Assembly: GCF_009734405.1 (NCBI RefSeq)
Contig: NZ_CP046453.1
Span: 1,922,001-1,986,000, forward strand
Reading direction: 5' to 3'
Origin: Corynebacterium comes
GTDB taxonomy: Bacteria > Actinomycetota > Actinomycetes > Mycobacteriales > Mycobacteriaceae
Length of the DNA stretch: 64,000 nt
The notes under the pieces are model-generated. The model saw only the letters and a program-made list of their open reading frames with translations, did not search any database and was not told the origin of the DNA. Shown in pieces: positions 42,000-50,809 of this stretch. Made by a program: the position numbers and the translations under genes. The stretch's first letter is position 1, and the number at the start of each line of letters is the position of its first letter.

Positions 42000-43205
42000 T
42001 CATGAACGGGAAACCTCCACGCCCTCTTGGCACGCTCTAGAAGCATGCTCAGGAGTGTTTTGACCGGTCATGATTTCCTGAAGGCCTTTCCAAATATTCT
42101 CCTGTGTGTACTCCTCAAAGGCACGTTTCTTCGCCGCTTGGCCTAGCCGACGGCATAGGACGCTGTCATTACAAAGTTCGTTCAAGCCATTGACTAAAGC
42201 TTGATAATCCCCTACTTCGATTAAAATGCCCGTCTTCCCCGGAACTACTGAGTCTATGGCACCGGTAGCCCGCGTAGTGATTGTTGGGACACCCGCTGCG
42301 GCTGCCTCAAGTACAACATTAGGGAATCCTTCCCGCAGCGTGGGGAGGCACAAAGCATCCATAGCGGGGAGATGACCCCACACGTCATTAGTCCACGGCA
42401 CGCTCTTAATCCGATCACCTAGAGACTTAATCTCCTCAGCAAGAGATGGGTCTTCAACCTGACCGATCAGGAGGCCTCGGACATCATTGCGTAAACTTGG
42501 AGCGCGAAGGGCACGTAAAAGCGTGTCTATACCTTTGTCTCGGGTTATGCGCCCAATGAATCCTGCAACGAAATCATCGGATTTGAAACCCAATTCAGTC
42601 CTGAGAGCATTTCGATCTACAGATTCTGCACGTTCAAGAATCGCTTGAGCGTTGACACCATTACTGCTGCCAGAACCGATGAGCCAAGCTTTATGCTTTG
42701 GCAAGAGGCGCCGCCTGCCTGCTTCCTGCGCCAGAGATTTACTCACATATAAGACATCAGTGGCCAGCCGCATTGTTAGCTTCTCCATGCACCAGAGTAG
42801 CCAACTGAGTGGTCCGGAGGTCCCTTCGAGACGGAGCCCTCGCACCACGTAGAGACGGCGCGGGACTCGAACGAGCCAAGCTGCGAGAGCACCCAATAGG
42901 GCTGCCTTCGGCGTTCCGACGTTTACTGCAGTTGGACGGTGCGTTCTCAACATGCGTAGCCATTTCGCTAGAGAAACGATATCTTCCACTGGCGAGATCC
43001 CGCGATGCATATGAATCCCGATAAGGGGTACTCTTTCCCTTTCGGCAGCGCGCTTAGCGGCTTCATCTGGAGTTGATACCAGGGTCACCTCCCATCCAGA
43101 TAGCCTAAACCACTCAAGCTGCCCCCGAAGCAGCGAGAATGCGCTGGCGCCCACAGTTACACCTACGACGAGCTTGCGATCACTTTCTGCTGACGTCTTA
43201 TTCAT
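42000..43205 (-). CDS. GT4-family glycosyltransferase (PglA/CapM-like)
   Basis: A 401-residue GT-B enzyme. ATG 43205 has AGGAGC six bases upstream and is inside the 3' end of the acetyltransferase gene. Motifs: VTVGASAFSLLRGQLEWFRL at the N-terminus, GFIGRITRDKGIDTLLRALR, and LREGFPNVVLEAAAAGVPTI with EX7E. The sequence and its position right after PglC/PglD-like genes suggest it adds the second sugar to undecaprenyl-PP-linked bacillosamine-like sugar, as PglA does in Campylobacter. Confidence 0.88.
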   Translation of the reverse strand: MNKTSAESDRKLVVGVTVGASAFSLLRGQLEWFRLSGWEVTLVSTPDEAAKRAAERERVPLIGIHMHRGISPVEDIVSLAKWLRMLRTHRPTAVNVGTPKAALLGALAAWLVRVPRRLYVVRGLRLEGTSGPLSWLLWCMEKLTMRLATDVLYVSKSLAQEAGRRRLLPKHKAWLIGSGSSNGVNAQAILERAESVDRNALRTELGFKSDDFVAGFIGRITRDKGIDTLLRALRAPSLRNDVRGLLIGQVEDPSLAEEIKSLGDRIKSVPWTNDVWGHLPAMDALCLPTLREGFPNVVLEAAAAGVPTITTRATGAIDSVVPGKTGILIEVGDYQALVNGLNELCNDSVLCRRLGQAAKKRAFEEYTQENIWKGLQEIMTGQNTPEHASRACQEGVEVSRS

Positions 43206-43854
43206 TCCAAGCTCCTGGTACACCCGTGACCACTACACTTTTTGGAACATTCTTCGTCACGAGCGCTGCAGCTCCGACGATTGTTCGTTCGCCTACAGTT
43301 AGATTTTGGAGGACTATGGCAGCGGCCCCTACCAAGACTTCGTTTTGGATGCTGACCTCACCCGAGATCACAGCAGCGGGATTGATCGAAACATAGTCGT
43401 GCAACACTGCATCATGGCCTATGGTCACGTTCGGATTGATGTGCACATACTGTCCGAATTGAACATTCGTGGCAATCACTGCGCCGGCACACACCACCGC
43501 ACCAGGACCAAGATTTGATCTACTGCCAATGATGGCGCTCGGATGAATCGCGGTGAACGGGGACATTCCTGCGCTTTCCATGCGTTCCGCCAGTCTTCGA
43601 CGCACGTCAGGATTGCCGATTCCCAACACAAAGCTTATATGACTGACGTCATTAGCTAACCATTCCTCGATGGTGCCCAAATATAAGACTTGTCGATCTG
43701 CTAAGCGCTCCAAATTGACCAGTGATGGAGCGTCATCGACGACTCCCACAACTTCAACGGAAGTTCCATTGCCCTGCATGGCTTGGATGACGTCGAGAGC
43801 CTCACGGCCAAACCCAGATGCACCGACGACCACGACCTGTTTACTCGCACGCAT
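43198..43854 (-). CDS. PglD/NeuD-like sugar O/N-acetyltransferase
   Basis: A 218-residue left-handed beta-helix acyltransferase. ATG 43854 follows AAAGGGGG. The N-terminal Rossmann-like half (QVVVVGASGFGREALDVIQA) and the hexapeptide repeats (IHPSAIIGSRSNLGPGAVVC, IGHDAVLHDYVSINPAAVIS) match PglD/NeuD. It would use acetyl-CoA to acetylate the 4-amino group made by the PglE-like enzyme. Overlaps the sugar-transferase gene upstream by 14 bases. Confidence 0.85.
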   Translation of the reverse strand: MRASKQVVVVGASGFGREALDVIQAMQGNGTSVEVVGVVDDAPSLVNLERLADRQVLYLGTIEEWLANDVSHISFVLGIGNPDVRRRLAERMESAGMSPFTAIHPSAIIGSRSNLGPGAVVCAGAVIATNVQFGQYVHINPNVTIGHDAVLHDYVSINPAAVISGEVSIQNEVLVGAAAIVLQNLTVGERTIVGAAALVTKNVPKSVVVTGVPGAWNE

Positions 43855-44479
43855 CGGAACCCCCTTTGGTTTCGGATCCAACAAAGGGGGTCATCGTTGC
43901 GTGCCCTTCTTGGTTAATACCTTCCCGTTGAAGGACTGAGCGCACGGTCTGTAGGAGGATTTTAAGATCTAAAGCTAAACTGCGGTTGTCGACGTACTCG
44001 ATATCAAACTGAAAACGTTCCTCCCATGACACTGCGTTTCGTCCTCGGACCTGCGCCAATCCGGTGATCCCCGGGCGTACCTCGTGTCGGCGCGCTTGTT
44101 CTGGTGAGTACTGCCCTAGGTAGCTGACTAGAAGCGGACGGGGGCCAATCAGGCTCATGTCTCCCTTGAGCACATTCCACAGGGTTGGCAGTTCATCAAG
44201 GCTGGTAGAGCGGAGAATACGCCCCACTGCTGTTAGCCTCTCCTCATCCGTGGCATGATTCTCATCTGGAAGCAGCATGGTTCGGAACTTCACCAGCTCG
44301 AAGATTTTTCCGTCCTTGCCTGGGCGTTCCTGACGAAAAAGGACTGGCTTGCCGTGTGTGGCGAGCACTAGGGCTGCTACTCCAGCCTGAACGGGGGCCG
44401 TAATGACGAGTCCAAAAGCGCTCGCCCCGATGTCGAATGATCGCTTAATCGCATCTATACGTCGCTGGTTATGCTGCAT
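43841..44479 (-). CDS. Initiating phosphoglycosyl transferase (PglC-like)
   Basis: A 212-residue bacterial sugar transferase. ATG 44479 was chosen for its GGAGG site and because PglC-type monotopic enzymes begin here (RIDAIKRSFDIGASAFGLVI, a re-entrant membrane helix). Catalytic signatures are FRQERPGKDGKIFELVKFRT, LDELPTLWNVLKGDMSLIGP (the Asp-Glu dyad nearby) and RPGITGLAQVRGRNAVSWEE. It transfers a sugar-1-phosphate from UDP-sugar to undecaprenyl phosphate and so starts the repeat unit. Confidence 0.9.
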   Translation of the reverse strand: MQHNQRRIDAIKRSFDIGASAFGLVITAPVQAGVAALVLATHGKPVLFRQERPGKDGKIFELVKFRTMLLPDENHATDEERLTAVGRILRSTSLDELPTLWNVLKGDMSLIGPRPLLVSYLGQYSPEQARRHEVRPGITGLAQVRGRNAVSWEERFQFDIEYVDNRSLALDLKILLQTVRSVLQREGINQEGHATMTPFVGSETKGGSDACE

Positions 44480-45626
44480 TTTTGGCCTCCAAGAATTGGG
44501 AAATGGTTCCCGTGATTCGCTCCACCTGTTCATTGTCAAGGACGGATCCACTCGGCAGAGATAGTCCAGTGCGAAACAACCTTTCGCCGGTTCCGTCGGA
44601 GAATTCTCGGCTATGTGCGTACACAGGCTGCATGTGCATCGGTTTCCACAAAGGCCGAGCTTCAATCTCGGCGGCTGCCAGAGCCGAACGCAGATCTTCA
44701 GCTGCGAAACCCGCATCGTCCGGCGCGATCACCACAGACGAGAGCCAGAAGTTATCTCGTGTGTCCCCTCCATCCACGCCGGAGGGCTCCCCGAACATAC
44801 TGACCCCCGGGACGTCCTGGAACAACCGACGGTATCGAAGTCTGTGCTGGCACCGGCGCTCGATCATGCTGTCCAGGCGGGAAAGCTGGGCCCGGCCCAA
44901 CGCGGCGAGGATGTTCGACATCCGGTAGTTGTAACCGATATCCGTGTGCTCGTAATGGACCACAGGCTGTCGCGCCTGGGTAGCCAGGTAGCGCACGTGA
45001 TCCGCAAAGTCTTCGTCGTCGGTGAGAAGGGCTCCTCCACCAGAAGTCGTCATGATCTTGTTGCCGTTGAAGGAGACAGCAGCCGCTACACCGAAGGAAC
45101 CTGCGGACCTACCGTTGCGGGTAGCACCAAGAGATTCCGCGGCGTCGGAAAGCACGACCGCACCGTAACGGGATGCTATCTCACCAATGCGCTCGTGATC
45201 GACAACCTTGCCCAACAAGTCAACCGGAACAACAGCCTTGACTGTTCGGCCTTCGCTCTCCAGTGTCTCGAAAGCTTCCTCCAGCAGATCCGGATTCATG
45301 TTGCCGGTCTCGTCGGCATCCACGAACACCGGCTCCGCACCTGTGTACACGATGGCATTGGCCGTGGCGGCGAAGGTGAGCGATGAGGTGAGCACCAGGT
45401 CGCCCGGTCCCACACCCAGCGTCAGTAGACCGAGGTGCAGTGCAGCGGTGCCAGAGGACAATGCGACAGCATGTGAGCGTCCGCAGTATTCAGCGAGTTC
45501 GGCTTCGAAGGCGTCAACCTCCGGCCCTAGGGGGGCGATCCATCCGGAGCGGATGGCACGCACCAGTGCTTCTTCCTCGAGGTCTGTCACATCCGGGGAA
45601 GAGAGATAGATTTTGTCGTTGCTCAT
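44469..45626 (-). CDS. DegT/DnrJ-family PLP aminotransferase (PglE-like)
   Basis: A 385-residue PLP enzyme. SSGTAALHLGLLTLGVGPGD begins the cofactor domain, DAAESLGATRNGRSAGSFG carries the Asp pairing with the pyridine N, and VSFNGNKIMTTSGGGALLTD holds the Schiff-base lysine. It aminates the 4-keto sugar produced by the dehydratase. ATGA overlap with the dehydratase stop; its own 3' end overlaps the PglC-like start by 11 bases. Confidence 0.92.
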   Translation of the reverse strand: MSNDKIYLSSPDVTDLEEEALVRAIRSGWIAPLGPEVDAFEAELAEYCGRSHAVALSSGTAALHLGLLTLGVGPGDLVLTSSLTFAATANAIVYTGAEPVFVDADETGNMNPDLLEEAFETLESEGRTVKAVVPVDLLGKVVDHERIGEIASRYGAVVLSDAAESLGATRNGRSAGSFGVAAAVSFNGNKIMTTSGGGALLTDDEDFADHVRYLATQARQPVVHYEHTDIGYNYRMSNILAALGRAQLSRLDSMIERRCQHRLRYRRLFQDVPGVSMFGEPSGVDGGDTRDNFWLSSVVIAPDDAGFAAEDLRSALAAAEIEARPLWKPMHMQPVYAHSREFSDGTGERLFRTGLSLPSGSVLDNEQVERITGTISQFLEAKNAA

Positions 45627-47401
45627 CGGGTGGCCTCCTTTTCTGCGTAGGCGAGTTTTCCGATCCTGCCCATGAAACCGTCCTTGTCCAGATTTTCGGG
45701 CGCGAGAATATTGACGTCCGCGTGGGAGATCTTCGGGTGGAAGGGCCGGTCCTCGCGCTCCCCTGCCCCTACGAGCTCCTCGTGGAGCTTCTCGCCTTCG
45801 CGAAGCCCAGTAAAGACGATCTCAATGTTCTTACCGGACATCGCGATCATGCGCTTGGCAATCTCCAGGATGCTGACCGGCTCACCCATATCCAGGATCA
45901 GAACCTCTCCTGCCCGGCCGATGCCGCCGGCCTGCAGAACCAGCTGGCAGGCTTCCGGGATGGTCATGAAGTAGCGGGTGACGTCCGGATGGGTCACGGT
46001 AAGCGGTTTGTCTTCATCAATAAGACGGATGAAGGTAGGGAGCATCGATCCCCGGCTACCGATGACATTGCCGAAGCGAACGGAAAGATAGTTCTTGTCA
46101 GTCTCCTGGCCGAACCAACCCGTGAGCTTCTCAGCCACTCTCTTCGAGTGTCCGAGCACGCTGGTAGGGTTCGCTGCTTTGTCTGTGGAAATGTTGACGA
46201 AGGTCTCCACGTCAGCGGCTTCTGCCGCATTCAGAACGTTCAGCGTGCCCAGGACATTGGTCTTCCATGCCTCATCCGGGTACTGCTCCAGCATCGGCAG
46301 ATGCTTCAGAGCAGCCGCGTGGAAAACCACCTCCGGTCGACGGTCCAGGAAGATCTGCTTCAGGGTGTCAGGCTCACGGATGTCCGCGAGGACGACTGCG
46401 TCCGTGTCCAAGAGGCCGTTGCCGTGAACGTTGATGAGTGCTTGCTGCAGACCGGTCTCATCCCTGTCCAGCATGATCAGTTCCGCGGGACCGTACTTGG
46501 CGATCTCCGTGCACAGCTGCGCGCCGATGGACCCACCAGCACCTGTCACCAGCACTCGCTTGCCCATCAGATACTGGGCGATCTCCGAGACGTTCGTCTC
46601 CACCGGCTGGCGACCGAGCAGATCCTCGATCGAGAGATCCCGGAGGTCTCCAACGTGTACTCCATTGGCGACCACATGTCCGATCGGAGGCATGACCTTA
46701 ACAGAAAGTCCGCTTCTATCGGCGACATCCTGGATCCGACGCAAAAGGGCAGCGTCAGCGGCGCTGACAGCAACGATGAGGACCTCGGCGCCCGTGCGCT
46801 CCGCAGCGCACTCGATATCGGCGAACGTTCCGACGACAGGTACGTCCCGAATCTTCCTTTTCGCCAGGTTCGGGTCATCATCGATTACCCCGACCGGGCG
46901 GTACGGAGACGACGGGTCTGACATCATCCACCGGATCAGGTTGGTTCCCACGTACCCTCCGCCGAGAATGAGCGCCGGCGCGGAATCGGGACCGGGTTTG
47001 CGGGAGTTCCTGACAATGAGACGCGCAATGAAGCGGACCCCCAGCATCAGTATCAGCGCACCGGGAGTGGCGATCAGCATGATGCCGCGGGAGATCTCCC
47101 ATACCCCGCCGAAGATGAGGGAAATGATCCACAAAATGCTGCCTACAACCCCTGCGGCCAGAGAAACCGAGAGAGTGTCCTCGAATCCTCCCGCGCGGAA
47201 TCTCATCCCCTTGCGGTAGAGATTGAAAACTAGGCCGAAAACCAGCTGGAGCACGGCTGCCCCGAGGACGAAGCCTACGTAGGCATTCCAGTTGATGTCC
47301 CCGAATGTAAACTCGTACCGCAGGATCGCTGCCACGAGCATGGCCAGCATCCATACGAGGACGTCGACGATGTAGAGGATTCGTCCCACCGGGAGCTTCA
47401 T
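45623..47401 (-). CDS. UDP-HexNAc 4,6-dehydratase, membrane type (PglF/CapD-like)
   Basis: A 592-residue protein. ATG 47401 (GAAGGAT site) starts four N-terminal membrane helices (VDVLVWMLAMLVAAILRYEF...), followed by a nucleotide-binding fold (PALILGGGYVGTNLIRWMMS) and the catalytic extended SDR domain (VLVTGAGGSIGAQLCTEIAK; NISTDKAANPTSVLGHSKRV; SVRFGNVIGSRGSMLP). These enzymes convert UDP-GlcNAc to the 4-keto-6-deoxy sugar, the first step towards UDP-bacillosamine-like sugars. Confidence 0.92.
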   Translation of the reverse strand: MKLPVGRILYIVDVLVWMLAMLVAAILRYEFTFGDINWNAYVGFVLGAAVLQLVFGLVFNLYRKGMRFRAGGFEDTLSVSLAAGVVGSILWIISLIFGGVWEISRGIMLIATPGALILMLGVRFIARLIVRNSRKPGPDSAPALILGGGYVGTNLIRWMMSDPSSPYRPVGVIDDDPNLAKRKIRDVPVVGTFADIECAAERTGAEVLIVAVSAADAALLRRIQDVADRSGLSVKVMPPIGHVVANGVHVGDLRDLSIEDLLGRQPVETNVSEIAQYLMGKRVLVTGAGGSIGAQLCTEIAKYGPAELIMLDRDETGLQQALINVHGNGLLDTDAVVLADIREPDTLKQIFLDRRPEVVFHAAALKHLPMLEQYPDEAWKTNVLGTLNVLNAAEAADVETFVNISTDKAANPTSVLGHSKRVAEKLTGWFGQETDKNYLSVRFGNVIGSRGSMLPTFIRLIDEDKPLTVTHPDVTRYFMTIPEACQLVLQAGGIGRAGEVLILDMGEPVSILEIAKRMIAMSGKNIEIVFTGLREGEKLHEELVGAGEREDRPFHPKISHADVNILAPENLDKDGFMGRIGKLAYAEKEATR

Positions 47402-47433
47402 GGACAATCCTTCACTTAACTGGAGTCTGGGAA

Positions 47434-48390
47434 TCAGAGCCACATTCTTCCCCCGTCTGTTGAGATGACCACGTCATCCTCCACCCAGAGCAGGGTGGAC
47501 GTACCTGATTGAGCGATTGCGATATTTTCTGGGTTACTTGCATCAGCGGTGAGAGTGGTCTCGAAACATCCGTCCAGCACCGGCGAAGTGGCACCGCCGA
47601 GAGCCGTGAGACGCACGCCCTCACATGCTTGACCACCCGTCTGTGCCACGACATAAGAATCAGGAGAGTAATTGATCGCCAGAGCGTCAGTTACCCCCGC
47701 GGCCTCGGACCAGGTGATACCACGATCGATGGTGGTGACCACGGAGCCGTCGGCACACCGCACTGCCGCGCGATCTCCCGCTGCCGCAAGCTCGGCACCC
47801 TCACACGGCAGGGATAGAGGCCCGTCGGGAGCTCCCACCTGTGTGGGAGTGGACGGGTCCAAGTACCAGGTGCCCACGACTGGCAACGGTCCTTCCCAGG
47901 TCGTACCAAGGTCAGCAGAGCGGTAAACCTGCGGTTCGCAGTTAGCGTCCAAGGCCACCACCTGAACCAGGGAAGGATCGGTGGGCAGGAGACGCAGGAT
48001 TTGGGTCGCTCCAGCTCCCGCGAGTGAAGCTGACTCGCTCCAGCTCTGTCCTGCGTCAACGGAAATCTCCGCGGTTCCCGGCGTCTCACATGTTCCGCTG
48101 TCTGCCCGCATGGCCGTGCTGCCCACGATTGCCAGCATGCGCTGCGAAGTGGGTCCTTCAGGCTCATCCTCAGCAACTTCCGGCTCCGCTTCGGTAGGCG
48201 GCGCTGCCGCCTCTTGGGAGATTGGGATTTCGGACCTGACCGGGAGCCCCTCGTGCTCGCCAGAACCGACACCAGTCAATGCCAGGTAGGAGAGGGCCAG
48301 CGCTGCGGCGCTCAGTATCGCGATAACAGCCACCGCACCCCAGAGGGGGAACCTCCTGGCTCGTCGAGCCTTTTTTGGAGATCTAGACAT
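47434..48390 (-). CDS. Membrane-anchored Asp-box (BNR) repeat protein
   Basis: A 318-residue protein with a basic N-terminus, one membrane helix (FPLWGAVAVIAILSAAALAL) and an acidic Pro/Glu linker (AAAPPTEAEPEVAEDEPEG), then a beta-propeller-like domain. Four Asp-box motifs (S/T-x-D-x-G-x-x-W) are visible: SVDAGQSW, SADLGTTW, TIDRGITW, STDGGRMW. Asp-box propellers occur in sialidases and photosystem assembly factors (Ycf48-like). There is no sialidase catalytic set. Position between the tyrosine phosphatase and the dehydratase suggests a role in assembly or export of the glycan. Its ATG overlaps the phosphatase stop (TAATG). Confidence 0.75.
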   Translation of the reverse strand: MSRSPKKARRARRFPLWGAVAVIAILSAAALALSYLALTGVGSGEHEGLPVRSEIPISQEAAAPPTEAEPEVAEDEPEGPTSQRMLAIVGSTAMRADSGTCETPGTAEISVDAGQSWSESASLAGAGATQILRLLPTDPSLVQVVALDANCEPQVYRSADLGTTWEGPLPVVGTWYLDPSTPTQVGAPDGPLSLPCEGAELAAAGDRAAVRCADGSVVTTIDRGITWSEAAGVTDALAINYSPDSYVVAQTGGQACEGVRLTALGGATSPVLDGCFETTLTADASNPENIAIAQSGTSTLLWVEDDVVISTDGGRMWL

Positions 48391-48998
48391 TAGAGAGCAC
48401 CTTCCACAGACCGCCTCAGCAGGGACACCACTGCGTCCACTGCCGGCGTGAGTTGCTGCGCCGAGGCCTCGTGGACTTTCTTTTCACGTTGATAGGGGTC
48501 AATCACGTCTTCCTCAGCCCGGTCCGCGAGCAACGGGAGAATATTACGGCTGAGGGTGACTGCTTTCACTGCTGCACGAAGCCTGTCCACCGGTGATTCC
48601 CCGGTCCGGGCAATTTCGGAGGCGAGAACGTCATCGGTGGTCACCTCCGCAAGCCGGGCGAATTCACGGACGGTGAACACGCGACGTGTGACTCGGGGAC
48701 TCAGTTCCACGACCGCGCGACGGTGATCGCGCGTCATTGCCAGGATCAGGTCCGAAGACTCCAGAAGGGTTTCGTTCACCTGCCGTGCCCGATGCGCTTC
48801 AGTGGTCTCCGCGCCGTAAGAATGGGCGATCTCCTGGGTAGTCGCAAACATCGGCTCCCCCACCAGCGCCCGGGTACCGGCTGAGCTGATGGTGATCTCG
48901 GGGATATTCCTCAACTGAGTCACCAGCAGCTGCTCAGCCAGAGGCGATCGGCAGATGTTCCCGGTGCAGACCGTGAGAATTGAGAAGCTATTTCGCAT
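48390..48998 (-). CDS. Low-molecular-weight protein tyrosine phosphatase (Wzb-like)
   Basis: A 202-residue phosphatase, about 40 residues longer than the usual LMW-PTP. The P-loop C11-TGNIC-R17-S is at the N-terminus, and the general-acid loop is DVIDPYQREKK near the C-terminus. It lies directly after the Wzz/BY-kinase gene (11-base overlap), the standard partner that dephosphorylates the kinase's tyrosine cluster and so controls polysaccharide chain length. Confidence 0.9.
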   Translation of the reverse strand: MRNSFSILTVCTGNICRSPLAEQLLVTQLRNIPEITISSAGTRALVGEPMFATTQEIAHSYGAETTEAHRARQVNETLLESSDLILAMTRDHRRAVVELSPRVTRRVFTVREFARLAEVTTDDVLASEIARTGESPVDRLRAAVKAVTLSRNILPLLADRAEEDVIDPYQREKKVHEASAQQLTPAVDAVVSLLRRSVEGAL

Positions 48999-50433
48999 GT
49001 GCCCCCCTCAGCGCCTGGTCCACGGTTGCCTGTGACTGTTCGTTCCCTGGACTTGAGTCGACCGCATCGGTGGTGACTGCGCGGCCGTAGCCGTATCCAT
49101 AGCTGTAACCGTCAGGCTTCTTGGAGGGCACCATCGTGGCGACCAGTCCTAGGACATCGGTTCCGGCGGTTTCCAGCGACTGCAACGCGCCCTCGAGTTC
49201 CTGCTTCGTGGTCGAGCTAGCCGCGACGACCACCAGCAGACCGGCAGCCATCTTTCCGAGCACAGCCGCATCCGTCACTGCGAGAGCAGGAGGCGCATCG
49301 ATGATCACGTAGTCGAACTGCTCCCGGAGCGTCTGAAGGGTCTTCTCCATCTCCGCGGAACCGAGGAGTTCGCTGGGGTTGGGGGGGATCCGGCCCGCCG
49401 GCAGGACGAAGAACTCGTTCTGCCCCCAGCGCTGAAGAACGTCATCCAGACCAGCGCGGCCGATGAGAACATCGGTGAGGCCGGCGCCACCTTCGATACC
49501 CAGATACTGAGCGAATGTCGGGAGGCGGAGATCACCCTCCACAAGCGCCACACGCGATCCCGTCTGGGCCAGGGTGAAGGCCAGGTTGAGGGACGTGGTC
49601 GTTTTACCCTCACTGGGGCTGGGCGAGGTGATGACGAAGACACGGCCCTTGGAACCGCCGTTGAGGAACTGGAGGTTCGTCCGCAGCGCGCGGAAAGATT
49701 CGGCGCGGGGGCTGTTCGGCATGGAATTGACGATGAGCCGGTTCTTCTCCACATCAGGATCATCAATGATCCGACCGAGAATCGGCTTATCCGTGATCTG
49801 TTCAATGTCCTGCGCGGAGTGGATCCGTCGATCCAGCACGGTCCGGAGAATGGCGATGCCGTAGCCCACGGCGAGACCAACCAGGAGGCCCAGCGCCAGA
49901 TTGATCAGGACGTTGGGGCTCACCGGCGCAGAAGGCACCAGGGCGTTCTGCGTGGTGGTGAGGCTGACGGGGCTGGCGCCGCTCTCCGTCTCCGGCTCGA
50001 GCTGGGTGCGGACGACCTCCTGGAAGCTCTCCCCCACCGCGTTCGCGATCAAGGCAGCCTGCTCGGACGACGGGCTGCTGGCCGTGATGTTGATGAGGGC
50101 GGAGTCTGCGGGAGAGGCCGCGCTCACATACGTGGCCAGCTCGGCTCCCGTCATGTCCAACTGCAGCTGCTCAACCACCGGGTCCAACACCACACTGGTC
50201 TTGACCACGGCGACATAGCTGTTGACAATCTGACGGGAGTAGTTGGCTCCCTGCACGAGCTCGCTGCTGGTCCCGCCGTCGGAACGAACGGATACGTAGA
50301 GCTGGGTGCGGGACTGGTACTCGGGGGTCGCCAGGAGAGACGCACCGGCTCCCGCCCCGAGCCCGAGAATGGCAAATACTACGACGAGTACCCAACTCTT
50401 GCGGAGGATTGAGAGATACTCGCGTAGTTCCAT
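48988..50433 (-). CDS. Fused polysaccharide co-polymerase and BY-kinase (Wzz-Wzc type)
   Basis: A 481-residue protein from ATG 50433. Two membrane helices (VLVVVFAILGLGAGAGASLL; VLINLALGLLVGLAVGYGIA) bracket the Wzz periplasmic domain; the cytoplasmic kinase has Walker A SPSPSEGKTTTSLNLAFTLA (around residue 270), Walker A' VALVEGDLRLPTF and Walker B YVIIDAPPALAV. The tail contains a tyrosine cluster YSYGYGYGR, the autophosphorylation site. It senses and sets chain length with Wzy. First gene of the leftward glycan operon. Confidence 0.92.
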   Translation of the reverse strand: MELREYLSILRKSWVLVVVFAILGLGAGAGASLLATPEYQSRTQLYVSVRSDGGTSSELVQGANYSRQIVNSYVAVVKTSVVLDPVVEQLQLDMTGAELATYVSAASPADSALINITASSPSSEQAALIANAVGESFQEVVRTQLEPETESGASPVSLTTTQNALVPSAPVSPNVLINLALGLLVGLAVGYGIAILRTVLDRRIHSAQDIEQITDKPILGRIIDDPDVEKNRLIVNSMPNSPRAESFRALRTNLQFLNGGSKGRVFVITSPSPSEGKTTTSLNLAFTLAQTGSRVALVEGDLRLPTFAQYLGIEGGAGLTDVLIGRAGLDDVLQRWGQNEFFVLPAGRIPPNPSELLGSAEMEKTLQTLREQFDYVIIDAPPALAVTDAAVLGKMAAGLLVVVAASSTTKQELEGALQSLETAGTDVLGLVATMVPSKKPDGYSYGYGYGRAVTTDAVDSSPGNEQSQATVDQALRGAHAK

Positions 50434-50809
50434 GTTGTTTAAGTCTTTCTTGATGTGGGATCGTAGCCTTAGGGAGACTAACAATAAAGCCTCAACCCTG
50501 CGACATTTAAGAGACTTTAAATTGAGGACATGTCCCCTTTGAGCTGGCTTTTTCCCGGAATTGGCCCGGCAACCTGCAAAAAGGTCACCCCATAATGAGA
50601 TACCGCCCCGCTTTTTCGGGGGTAGTTATCTGTCACGGACAGAGAAGTTCCCGGGTCCCGTCCGGTCGGCCGTGGGGAGTTGGGCACAGAGTCAAATGAT
50701 TACCATATCAACTGACTGTGTTTATCGATGATTCACCCCATCGTCAGGGGTACAGATGGATGTGACCTGCGGCCTCGGACCAGGCCTGGCCGGGGCCCAT
50801 ACCTGTCCC
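50434..50809. other. Promoter region of the leftward glycan operon
   Basis: A 376-bp gene-free region between the dnaG stop and the Wzz start. It contains several stem-capable GC stretches (GGCCTCGGACCAGGCC at 50773-50788; CGCCCCGCTTTTTCGGGGGT near 50610), the former a plausible dnaG terminator. An AT-rich portion at 50440-50530 probably carries the operon promoter, but no clear -35/-10 pair can be assigned. Confidence 0.45.
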
